Assembly: GCA_964023205.1 (NCBI GenBank) | Contig: OZ026841.1 | Location: forward strand, 33,618,399-33,682,398 | DNA: 64,000 bases | Source: Lutraria lutraria | Taxonomy: Eukaryota > Mollusca > Bivalvia > Venerida > Mactridae | Direction of reading: 5' to 3' | Shown here: positions 21,560 through 32,732 of the stretch, piece by piece | Layout: every line of letters starts with the position of its first letter | Numbering within the stretch: the first letter of the stretch is position 1 | Notes under the pieces: model-generated | What the model saw: only the letters and a program-made list of their open reading frames with translations | The model's database searches: none | Told to the model about the DNA's origin: nothing | Position numbers and translations under genes: made by a program

Positions 21560-24300
21560 ATTTCAATATTGCTTATTTCACTCCATGGTAATATTAATCA
21601 TTAAAAAAGGACTAGACTGTATTCATATGTGTTTGAAATTGATAGAAATGTGTTAAAAAGCTGTGAACGGCTTAAAATTTCGAATTTAGTTGGAACAAAA
21701 CGATTGAAATGACGTCGTTTTTGACGTCAAAACGGTCATTTTTACGGTATTTATAGTGCCTCTCTGAAAATACCTATCGCTCTATCAATTTATGTAGATA
21801 TTTAATGAAATAAACAGCAGCGGTTTTATACGTTCAAGTAGAGGAGCACAAGTTTGAGGAAGATTTGTATGAAATATTTTTCTCTAACACGTTGCACAAA
21901 CAGAAGTGGTCAATTTCCTCCCACCATAGACATACCTAGGTAGAAGTATTGACCTTCAGTAATTAAGTTGGACAATTTCCTCTCTTGTGATTTTTTTCTG
22001 GTCTCGGGTGAGACTCGAACACATAGGGATGAGAGGCAAATGATTACTGGTCAGAGACCAAACATAATCTCTTAACTACGGTGGTCCCTTTGAATGATCT
22101 CAGTTTTACGACAAACTAATCGAGTCTTGCATGATAGATATTTGCTGTGGGAGACAATTCCTTTCGTACAAAATTATAACCAATATATCTAATACTCTAT
22201 TCATAATCATCTATATTCACCGGTTCCTAATCTAGCTTTACTAACACTGGAGAGACAATGTCACAACCAGAAAATGAAATGAAATTCACTTGTCATCGCT
22301 TAGCCTACATAGAAATAAATGTCATGTTTCACACTTCATCTGCGATTTTGACCAAGCACAAATCCTACTCAAAGTTTTTCTAGAGATTAGGCAGATCAGA
22401 GAAAACATTGACGGCTGTCACAGGACGAACACAATCATTGACTTTTACCTTGATACTGGTATAGCCATGTACGATGATATAAGTATTAGCGTATTCATAG
22501 TTATATGACATATTAAGCCCCTAAAGACTGCCTGTTCGATTGTGAATAGCAATAAACCTTCAAGTTACTTAAGATGTATTGGTTCGACACAGTGCAACAT
22601 GTTTCTCAGTGAGATTTCAAAAAAGGTTATAATATGTGTTTACAAGTACACAGTACACATGTGTTATCTTTGGTATTTTCTGAAACTTGACAAGATATAA
22701 TTATTTGCCTATCCTATGTAACCGTGAAATCCTGTTTATTCATCAAAATGTTATTTACATTATGGGGGAGTTTCAATGATGCTCAACACCACAAAACTGT
22801 CAGTAAGGTAACGGGGTCATGTCATAACACACTGTTGCCCCCAGTATACAATGTTTTCTGTCTAATAACAGTCATGCTCTTAGAATAGATAGAGAAACCC
22901 AACGGCTCCGTTTCTGACCTGATTACTCCCATTACATCGGAGAGTGACGTATCATCAGCAAGACCTTATTTTCCTCAAATACCTACAAGATCTGATTCAA
23001 ACTAAGACTACCAAGGAAACACATGGGTATCAACAGCTATACATCATCTACCACACGTCAACACAAGTTTGTACTGTCAACTGATGTATCCAGATTTTCG
23101 CATAAATTGATGGATGGATGGAAGGTGTAAGTTACGGCGTCATATGTTTTCATCCAACAATAATATTTGATGTATTAGTATGGTCGGGCATATCATGGCA
23201 ATACAAGCCACCTTGGCTAGTAGCTGACAGTCTTACGACCTAGAGATACATTGACTAGGTATTAAAATCGTTCGCTGTACCCTTTCTTCAAGACCACATT
23301 GCTAGACACATTCTGTCAAAGTATCATCTGCTTTCCTGTGCCAACACATTGTTCAAGTTCGCTTAGCGGGCGTCTTCGACAGATCTGGGGCATATTGAAC
23401 ATCAATGGGATTAGCACAGATGTCTAGTGTACAGCTAACTCATCAACAACAAGGTGCGGGTAGTGAAGGCGTTGGTTGCCATCTAAAAATACAGGGTTAA
23501 TAGTAGATCCTCTCAATTAAGGCATATATGCCAATATGTTGTAGTAGTTAACTCCCTTGCTATATGAACACCGTCCAGGTAATCCACGCCCACACAGGTA
23601 CATCCTGTCTATTCAGGGGTGGCTACCTACTGATTACAGCGACGCACAATTAGAGTAATCATGTTCTGTGCTAGCAGGATAGCAATTGAAATGCTTAACA
23701 TGGACAATAAACGTTTTGCTCAAAATGGTTCCCATGCCAAGTTTCACGACAATGATGAAATCAACGTGTTCTGGTTGTGACTTGACATTACCTTTTTTAA
23801 TCTAAAATCAGTAAAATTGGTTTGTTTAGGCTTCAGCATAATAAACGGTCAACTTAAAACGTATTGTGTGCATTTCCATTCAACTTATATTAAACAAGAA
23901 GTGTATTTCAAACACACGTGCCTGCTAAACGCCACCTGGATAATAATTTCCGATTTTTGATCGGTCAAGGACTTGACCGTTGACCTTTCTGATCTCGTAA
24001 TCAATTAGGGTCATCTTGTAATGATCAACCTCCCTTCCTATTCTGAGGACCACAGGCAAAATTACTCTCTAGTTATTGGCAGACATAGTTTTCATGTTGT
24101 ATGTCACTGTGACGGAGGAACGTAGGTCAGATTTTTATGTTGTAGGTCACTGTGACCCCAAAGTGTGACCTACTGACCTCAAAACTAAAAGAAGTCACTT
24201 ACATGTGATTACAAACACATCAACACTTCTTCGGAGTGTGAGAGCTTAATGAATAAAATATTTTCAATGGTATTGCAGTAAAAAGAAATGAATTCCTACA
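21560..24300. other. Inner part of the 9.35-kb element
   Basis: Contains a tRNA-headed SINE at 21920-22090 and a GTCACTGTGACC-rich dispersed-repeat stretch at 23940-24180. The remainder shows nothing recognisable. The 72-codon frame at 22290-22508 has no motif. Confidence 0.4.
21920..22090 (-). mobile_element. SINE family B copy
   Basis: On - it starts GGACCACCGTAGTTAAGAG, has CTCTGACCAGTAATCATT and a B-box-like GTTCGAGTCTCACC. It resembles the copies at 17165 and 48270. Confidence 0.55.
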
Positions 24301-24302
24301 TG

Positions 24303-24440
24303 AAAATGGCCGCCATCTTGAAAATGGCCGCCATTTTGAAAAATCAAATGGCTAACGTGCTTTTTTGGAAAAGGACACATTGAACTACATATGGGCCAAT
24401 TTTGGTGCTTGTATCACCAACTGAAAGATTTTGAGATATT
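24303..24440 (-). repeat. Inner inverted copy of 21428-21560
   Basis: Inverse match carrying GCACGTTAGCCA, GATACAAGCACCAAA and two AAAATGGCCGCCAT blocks. Identity is lower than in the outer arms. Confidence 0.6.
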
Positions 24441-26490
24441 TTCTACTTAATCTGCCCAGCTAAGTCACAAAACCCTATAATGGCACAATGTCAACAGTTG
24501 GTCTGCAAGAAAGCGAACATAACGAAGTATGGAAGAAAATGGAGTTATTGCTCGTCAACAAAACGAGATCAATTCGTTTAGTGGCACTTTCGTATAAAGT
24601 TATCAACATGTTTTGATATGAACGGATCATTGAAAACTGGGAGACTAGATTTAATTGAGTTCCTTCAATGACAATACTGATATGTGCAACAGTATCCACA
24701 CTCTCCAAAAGACATATATACATGTTGTTTATTTAATTTAAATTTCATGTTTTGTGTATCATTGTCTTTGGTTTATGTAACGCATCTGTTGTATCCACCA
24801 TGCAAACTGAAAACAAGTAAATATCATTCGAAGTAATTTTAATGATCTAAGCACGTTTAGAATCAGAGATTAATCATAATGATAATAAAGAGCAGATCCA
24901 ATGTGTAATTGTGTTGTTTATATTGGCATTTCGTGACAATGGAACGTTATGGTTCAATCACTATAGCTTTTCATAGCAGCTGGCATGGTATGTACTTTTA
25001 AACACTGGAGACGAGTGGTATTAAATCGAATAAATACACACATGTATGGCTTGCAGTAGTTAAAAACAGACAAACATGTATATAATACACCATTTAATAA
25101 AATATGTACAACATCGGGAACAATATATATTGCTCATCATTTTTGTTAACCACAGTTATAGAACGAATTAACAGTTCGTGGTGACGAATTAGTCATGAAA
25201 AAAAGAAAAGCGAATGTCACTATAAGGGTTCTGTAACAAGTGACGGGTTATTGCAACAAATACATCAGTCCCTGTCGGACTAATGGGTGTACATCTTTTA
25301 GTCTGACCAAAAAATAAAAGGATTTCTAATCTATACCTTTTTGCTCAACTAGTAACTACAAACTACACCCTAAGTTGAATAAACCTAGCCTAGATATTTG
25401 TTCAAGTAATCAAACTGTACAGACGGAAGGTAAACGTATAGTCCCCTCCGATTCAAAGAGGTTATATACAGTGTAAGGTGATTCTTTAGTCAAATTTTAT
25501 TTGCCGAACCCCTTTGCTCCGATGAAACCAGGAGGGGACTAAAAATAATGTCATACATATAACTAAATGATTTAATTTTCCATTGGTAGATCTTATCATT
25601 GAATATTACTGAAAATAGGGCAATGCTCTGAATACATTATACTTATACCCAGAACTCGGAATGCTTGTATTTAGCGAGAAAACGCTATTTTGACAGTATA
25701 AAATTTGAAAATCTTAATAATATATTGATTTAGAAATATGATTTAAACAGATTGCTTGTCTGTTAAATTCAGTTTGCAAGTAACATCTCAGATAAATAAT
25801 GATGGTGAGTATGAATATGTAATTTATTACGGAAACAGCCAAACAGAAATAGCGAATTTAGAAGAATGTAAAACGTGATAGTCATTTTTGTTATCGAGGA
25901 AAATGTTCATCTACCACTTAACACTGAGTTGTATCGTTCTTCTTTATCTTGGTAATACAATACACATGAATCTATTTCCGGTCTACAGGAAGCAACATGT
26001 TCCGGATATAAGTAACATGTTCCGGATATTTCTGTCACTGGATATATAAAATTCACAAATGAGCCAGCCCGTGCGATTTCCAACACACTGCGGTCATTCT
26101 GGCCTCAAAGTCTAAAACGACGTCAACAAAATAATAAAACAACAAAGTTGTTTTGTTTTTGTGAAGATGTCAGTTTACCTAAGTGTTACAATATATATCT
26201 CCACTTGCTATGGATTATGTCACATTGTCAAATGTCACGGAACGAATTGTTGATACGCAAGAACATCGTCGTTTTCTTTCATACTTTGTTCATGTTGACA
26301 CTAAGCTACTATTTCTGCAGCATTATTCGCATCAGCTATTGTAAGGTTTACACTTGTTTCGCCATCCTCATGGATACATCTTAAGTCACTATCGAGCTTT
26401 TCGGCATGTTTAACCGTGTGTTCCTGTATCTTTGTCACTGTAAACTTTGCAAGTCTTTCACATCCTCTTACTTTTCAATGGCTTAGTCGT
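24441..26490. other. Inner part of the 9.35-kb element, unassigned
   Basis: AT-rich, no recognised genes. The frames at 24475-24723 and 26148-26384 lack motifs. ACATGTTCCGGATAT is directly repeated near 25998-26029. Confidence 0.3.
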
Positions 26491-26496
26491 TGTGTT

Positions 26497-26722
26497 TTAA
26501 GGATTGGATACCCTTGGACTGTGTAGAGAATTGCGATGTGATTTTAAGTATTTTTCGGTGCGCTGATGACAGCGCGCATAAGAACTTCTTATGGGTTTTT
26601 TGTTGCTGGCATTGTCAGTTGGTGGAAATATCAAGTTTTTTTGCATTGGAAGTCTCTTTTGGAGCCTGTTCACAGCGTGCAAATACAAATTTACGTCTTT
26701 TTGACACACTTTACACCTGAAA
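26497..26722 (-). pseudogene. Zinc-finger-like exon relic in the right arm
   Basis: On -, after an acceptor TTTCTGATTTCAG (ending at 26717), a frame reads CKVCQKDVNLYLHAVNRLQK and stays open for about 72 codons, ending in VSNP and a stop. The C-x2-C plus downstream H spacing could be a metal-binding knuckle. The left arm holds a diverged copy. Either a captured host exon or part of a transposon protein; I do not recognise the family. Confidence 0.35.
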
Positions 26723-27247
26723 TCAGAAAGCATTGCAAATAATCACTGATCACTGTATGTTATTAACAAGATATCCGTATTCTTCGACAATGGCTTCTGG
26801 CTAAGTGCCGACCGATAAAACTAAAATTTGTGAAAAAAGCATATCTGGAGCCAGCACTTTCACCCAACATTAGCATAATATTTTTGTCACCCATCATTAG
26901 CATTGTCATCTCCCTGACCATAACATCTCAAATTGGAGAATTAACCGACAATATTTGTTTGTATCGTGTTTGAAAGGCGTTCTGTAATCATGTGCCAAAT
27001 TAACAACCATGTAAATCCGCCCAAAGGGGATAATTCATTAAAATATAGAAAATTTACCCCACATTAGCTACTTACATTGTGTATATGAAAAATGCGCGGT
27101 GACACTTTACGATTTAACTAGGGGATATTATGCTAAATAATCTACAACCGAGGGTGAGCTTTTGAAATGGCCGGGCTCTAGCGAAGAGCTTTTTTAATAT
27201 AAAGTACATATAAGACTACAAGGATGAACAATCTTACCTGAATCGAC
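26720..27247 (-). repeat. Right long inverted-repeat arm, inner part
   Basis: Inverse of the left arm down to CTGAATCGAC at 27238-27247, where an insertion interrupts it. The arm resumes at 29979 with GGAATCCGCC. Confidence 0.85.
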
Positions 27248-27404
27248 CATTGCCAGCTTTCAGAGCTTATCAGTTGGCTTATCGGGAAAGTTGTCCCCCT
27301 TGAAAATCGACTTTTTTGCGATATCGATGACATGGCGGTGACAGGTGCTCTATATAGAGTTATAGAGGAAGTATTTATTTAACTTGTAATAACTTTATTA
27401 ATAA

Positions 27405-28325
27405 TAAAGGCACAACATTTTCCCTGTTATTTGCACAATTTTGCATCTTTCTTCTTTATAATGATATAAATTTTAATTATGTTATATATTATCTTCTTGC
27501 TTCCCTGATCGTTACAAAATTGTCCCTGTCGGTCTAGATTTTTTATATGAACAAAGAAGGAAATTTCTAAAATTAAGCAAAAGTGGGAATTTCAAACACC
27601 TAGAAAGACATTGTGTAGTATAAGCACAACATTTTCCCTGTTATGTGCACAATTTTACATCTTTCTTCTTTATAATGATATAAATTTCAATTATGTTGTA
27701 TTTTATCTTCTTGCTTCCCTGATCGTTACAAAATTATCCCTGTCGGTCAAAATTTATAAAAACATTGTGTATTAACATACAAGAAAATTCCTAAAACTAT
27801 GCAAGATGGCGGAATTCAAGCACCGAGAAAATCATTTTGCAATATAAGTACAATATTTTCCCAGCTATGTGCACAATTTTGCATCTTTCTTCTTTATAAT
27901 GATATAAATTTCAATTATGTTGTATTTTGTCTTCTTGATTCCCTGATCGTTACAAAATTATCCTTGTCGGTCTAGATTTTTAAAAACATACAAGGAATTT
28001 CCTAAAACTTGGCAAGATGGCGGAATTCAAGCACCGAGAAAGTCATTTTGCAATATACATTTAAGCACAATATTTTCCCAGTGATGTGCACAATTTTGCA
28101 TCTTTCTTCTTTATAATGATACAAATTTCAATTATGTTGTATTCTATCTTATTGCTTCCTTGGTCGTTACAAATTTAAGTTATCCTTGCCGGTCCAGATT
28201 ATAAATACATTGTGAATTAACATACAAAGAAATTTCTATAACTAGACATAATAGCGGATAATCAAACACCGCGAAAGCCATGTTGTAATTTTAGCATCAC
28301 ATTTTCCCAGTTACGTGCATAAGCT
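27405..28325 (+). repeat. Tandem repeat of about 217 bp, 4-5 copies
   Basis: ACATTTTCCC or ATATTTTCCC starts recur near 27411, 27626, 27850, 28067 and 28290. Each is followed by TGCACAATTTTGCATCTTTC or a close variant, GATCGTTACAAA and GCAAGATGGCGGAATTCAAG. Divergence rises toward the right. Confidence 0.85.
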
Positions 28326-28591
28326 AGATTCTTTGCTGATTCATATTGAATATTAATGTATTAATATTTCTAACATTTTCTTGCTTCCATGTGCGATCTG
28401 AATTGACCAGTTTTGGAAACGTGTTGTTTCTCATAATAAGGTACCTACATGATAATTATAGTTATTTGTATATTCCCGTAACCAGGTAGCATGGCTTTAG
28501 AGATAAAATCAGTATGCGGATATATACAGTATAAGTATAGCTTAGATGTTAGTGTCAGATTGTGAATCAACATTTTTACTGTTTAATATAA

Positions 28592-28631
28592 TCAAGGACT
28601 TATATACATATGTATGTATATAAGTCCTTGA
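28592..28631. repeat. 40-bp palindrome 1
   Basis: TCAAGGACTTATATACATAT followed by its inverse with one mismatch at the centre. Confidence 0.95.
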
Positions 28632-29253
28632 TATAATGAAACTACTAATTCAAGCATAATTTATCATTTTTTCAATTTATAACTTCAGATCATTAATCTT
28701 GATTAAGATGTATTTTGTTCATTTTGTGATCTTTAAAAACATAATTCCTGGGACCAATATACACATATAGATAATTTTAACAAAACAAAGTGCGAAAAGA
28801 TCAGCATCATAATTAAAGTATAGTAACATAATGAATGGCTTTAAATTAGCTGTTGAGCACAACCCTGTCATAAAAATATAAAATAATTAAATTTGTTTCC
28901 ATACAGTAAGACGGATCAACATTTATAGATGAATGCAGATTACATCGCCAATTAACGTGATTATCAATATACATGTGTATAATGGTCCCAGTTAATACTG
29001 ACCGTTAGTGCAATATAATATAATTAGCTCACTGAACCATGACCTGTATTGGATTTTATTACTACATGCTATTTAAATTGGTAAAAAATGATGCGAATTA
29101 TGCCAGGCACATGTATTATATGTAGACATGTCATATTTTACTATGATAATTAACATCGAACTTATTTTAAGCCCAAAAATGATTGTTAGACTTAGTGGTT
29201 TGATCAGAGACTTTTTTACAGTTTATTTATCTAAAAGGGATGTTATATATATC

Positions 29254-29293
29254 CAAGGACTTATATACATACATGTATGTATATAAGTCCTTG
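29254..29293. repeat. 40-bp perfect palindrome 2
   Basis: CAAGGACTTATATACATACA followed by its exact reverse complement. Same arm sequence as the palindrome at 28592. A third partial version (CAAGGACTTATTAATTCCTT) starts at 29530. Confidence 0.95.
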
Positions 29294-30030
29294 ATATATC
29301 TGAATTATACTAGATAAAATATAAACTAGTTATCTAATACAAGCGAATTCAGCCCCCCCCCCCCCTCACCTCCTAAAGAAATGAAAAATCATTCAATGAA
29401 ATAGCATACTTTCCAAAATATTATGCCCCTGAAATCCTGGATCTGCCGCTGTTTAAAGTAACATTTGTCGATACAAATCAGAATAAATGAAACAGAATGG
29501 ATTTTACAATCTATTTATCTACATATTAACAAGGACTTATTAATTCCTTGATATTAACAAAATTAGAATTAACTAAATGTTCACCTTGTCAAAGAAAACT
29601 TGTTATTAGCAGAATAAATATAATAAAGCGTACATCAATGGTTATTTTATTATAAAACATGTTAAGCTTGGCTGTAGTTACCCAACAACTAACAAATAAC
29701 GTTAAATAATACATGTATAAGTCAAGTTCTTCATGATATCACTTTCTGTCATTGTTTTACTGTATTTGATGAACCACTGATAAGATCATGCCTGCGGGCG
29801 CAATGCGCGTCTTGCTTAATGAACCGTGATTCTACTGATTTCAGTGCTATCTAGGGTCTTAAATGGTTTATCTAGGGTCCTTATATAAGGGACATAATCG
29901 AAATTTGATCACAAGCTTCCCTTCGACCGAAAATCAAGGGAGGCTACTTTGTAAATTAGGCCTTGAAAGCTGGCAATGGGAATCCGCCATTGCTGGAGCA
30001 CCCACCCTTAGCAAAAAGTCACGTGGTATT

Positions 30031-30367
30031 CGCACCGTGGGAAAGACCGACTGACGAATGACGATTTCTTAACGCCTCACACCTGGTTTACCTCCCCATA
30101 GTCACTTCCCGCTAGCAGGTGTGGTTCTTTTAATGTAGCGGTGAACTTTCAATGTTAAGATATAAATATCATGCATGGAATTGAGTGCAGCTTTATTTAG
30201 ATTTCACAGTTTGTTGATGGTCATTATTCTATGTTAATAAATTGTTCTAGTGCTAATACGTACGTACAATATAAAAACAGAATCAATGACTTTCTTGTAT
30301 AGAAACAACAGATTCAGAGGAGAAATTTATACATGTTAACAATATGTTCAAATATTGTACTACTCGA
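30031..30367. other. Short spacer, nothing recognised
   Basis: Between the 9.35-kb element and the 11-bp array; no feature supported. Confidence 0.35.
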
Positions 30368-31683
30368 AATGTACTAAGAACGTACGATTAATGTACTGTG
30401 AATGAACTGGGGATGTACTAAGAATGTACTAAGAATGTACTAAGAATGTATTAAGAATGTACTAAGAATGTACTAAGAATGTACTAAGAATGTACTAAGA
30501 ATGTACTGGGAATGTACTAAGAATGTACTAAGAATGTACTAAGAATGTACTAAGAATGTACTGTGAATGAACTGGGGATGTACTAAGAATGTATTAAGAA
30601 TGTACTAAGAATGTACTAAGAATGTATTAAGAATGTACTAAGAATGTACTAAGAATGTACTAAGAATGTACTAAGAATGTACTAAGAATGTACTGGGAAT
30701 GTACTAAGAATGTATTAAGAATGTACTAAGAATGTATTAAGAATGTATTAAGAATGTACTAAGAATGTATTAAGAATGTATTAAGAATGTACTAAGAATG
30801 TATTAAGAATGTACTAAGAATGTACTAAGAATGTACTAAGAATGTATTAAGAATGTATTAAGAATGTATTAAGAATGTACTAAGAATGTACTGAGAATGT
30901 ACTAAGAATGTACTGGGAATGTACTAAGAATGTACTGGGAATGTACTAAGAATGTATTAAGAATGTATTAAGAATGTACTAGGAATGTATTAAGAATGTA
31001 CTAAGAATGTACTAAGAATGTACTAAGAATGTATTAAGAATGTACTAAGAATGTACTAAGAATGTACTAAGAATGTACTAAGAATGTACTAAGAATGTAT
31101 TAAGAATGTATTAAGAATGTACTAAGAATGTCCTGGGAATGTACTAAGAATGTACTGGGAATGTACTAAGAATGTACTGGGAATGTACTAAGAATGTCCT
31201 GGGAATGTACTAAGAATGTACTAAGAATGTATTAAGGATGTACTAAGAATGTATTAAGAATGTGCTAAGGAGTAAGGATGTACTAAGAATGTATTAAGAA
31301 TGTACTAAGAATGTATTAAGAATGTGCTAAGGAGTAAGGATGTACTAAGAATGTATTAAGAATGTGCTAAGGAGTAAGGATGTACTAAGAATGTATTAAG
31401 AATGTGCTAAGGAGTAAGGATGTACTAAGAATGTACTAAGAATGTACTAAGAATGTATTAAGGATGTACTAAGTATGTATTAAGAATGTGCTAAGGAGTA
31501 AGGATGTACTAAAATGTTCAATGAACGTTTGAAAAATATACTATATAAGGATGTACTAAGAATTCTAAAAATGTACTAAAAATATGTATTAAGTATGTAT
31601 TAAGAATGTTCTAAGAATGTGTTAAGAATGTACAATGGATGTATCGAGAATAAAATGAGAATGTACTAAGAATGTACTATGTA
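30368..31683 (+). repeat. 11-bp minisatellite AATGTACTAAG
   Basis: About 1.3 kb of tandem AATGTACTAAG with variants AATGTATTAAG, AATGTACTGGG and AATGTCCTGGG. In the right half, a compound unit built on GTGCTAAGGAGTAAGG repeats near 31263, 31326, 31366, 31406 and 31488. The last 150 bp is degenerate. Confidence 0.95.
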
Positions 31684-32732
31684 TGTTCTAAAAACCATAA
31701 ATGCACTCGGAATTTAGTACAAGAGGGATAGATTTAATATCAGGACATAACTTACATACAAATGGAAACAAAATGAATGATCTATTCATGGACTACATGA
31801 TGCCCAGTCAATGTGGTTGGCACTTTTACACACACTGTCATAATATTTGTTTTATTTAATCATATGTACCGAAATAATAAGACTCCGAGGACATTTTTAT
31901 ACCCAGTAAAATAAAAACAAGTTCTAGGATAGGTCCTGTATTTCTATCACTCCTTATGTTCAGTTGTTGCGATGATTGTTTAGCACATACTATGTTTATG
32001 TAGTTTATAGCATAGGTGGCTAGTACATGTGGAAAAATGTGTATAAATGGTAATTAAGGCCTAAAATGACCACACGGATCAAACAACACATTTATCATTA
32101 TACGTTAGTAAATGCACTATGTATATAAAATGTAGAATTTTTATGTATATATGATAAATGAGTGTTTGGTCCGTGTGGCCATTTTAGGCATGGATAAACA
32201 TTATATACATTTCCTCCAATGTACTAGTTTCGAATGGTTTATAGAAGCTACTGTGGTCTTTACCGTATCGTATGGAGTAAATATGTCGGTTGTATCTTTA
32301 ACATTAACTATAGCTAATAGCTTATTGTTTTTAGACCATAGTATTATTGCTTAGGAACTATCTTCTTCTTTTTTTCATTTTGTCCAACCTTAAGTAAACA
32401 GAATTTTATTATGAAAATAAAACAAGTGAGTCATACTTTTACATGTGTTATGATTTATACGTTTACCATGACTTGATCGTTTGTAAATATGTATCTTGTA
32501 TTCTGTATACTCATGTATTGTATTTGCGATTTGAGATAATCAACGGTACTGTTCTGTTCTGTTCTGTAACAAACTTGAGCTCGACCGTTTTTCACAGCGG
32601 TTATCTAGAGCGTTGATGTCGTGAATTCAAACGCCTGGTGAGGCTCACACTGTCCATGATGACTGAAGATATTACATCCTATGTTAAATTGTCACCTACC
32701 CCTGGATAATGTGGGATAGCTTGTGGATAGAA
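31684..32732. other. Spacer, mostly unassigned
   Basis: The two related stretches GGCCTAAAATGACCACACGG (32058) and CCGTGTGGCCATTTTAGGC (32169) form an inverted pair around 32058-32188. A possible tRNA-like SINE head (GTCGTGAATTCAAACGCCTG) lies at 32580-32640. Otherwise nothing. Confidence 0.4.

Larger units (their letters stand above)
27248..29978. mobile_element. 2.73-kb insertion nested in the right arm
   Basis: The intact left arm (read on -) has CTGAATCGACGGAATCCGCC. Here it is split exactly between GAC and GGA by a segment beginning CATTGCCAGCTTTCA and ending with the inverse of those 15 bases. No target duplication is visible. The insert contains the 217-bp repeats, two 40-bp palindromes and a poly-C run at 29353-29365, with no sizeable ORF. 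Confidence 0.7.
20680..30028. mobile_element. 9.35-kb element with long terminal inverted repeats
   Basis: The left end CCACGTGACTTTTTGCTAAG (20680) is repeated in inverse at 30028. TA flanks both ends (20678-20679 and 30029-30030). The left arm, 20680 to about 21330, is matched in inverse by 26720-27247 plus 29979-30028. The two right-hand pieces are separated by the insertion at 27248-29978. Inside, 21428-21560 and 24303-24440 form a second inverted pair carrying AAAATGGCCGCCAT. No transposase of normal size is seen, so the element is a non-autonomous or decayed foldback-like transposon. Confidence 0.75.
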
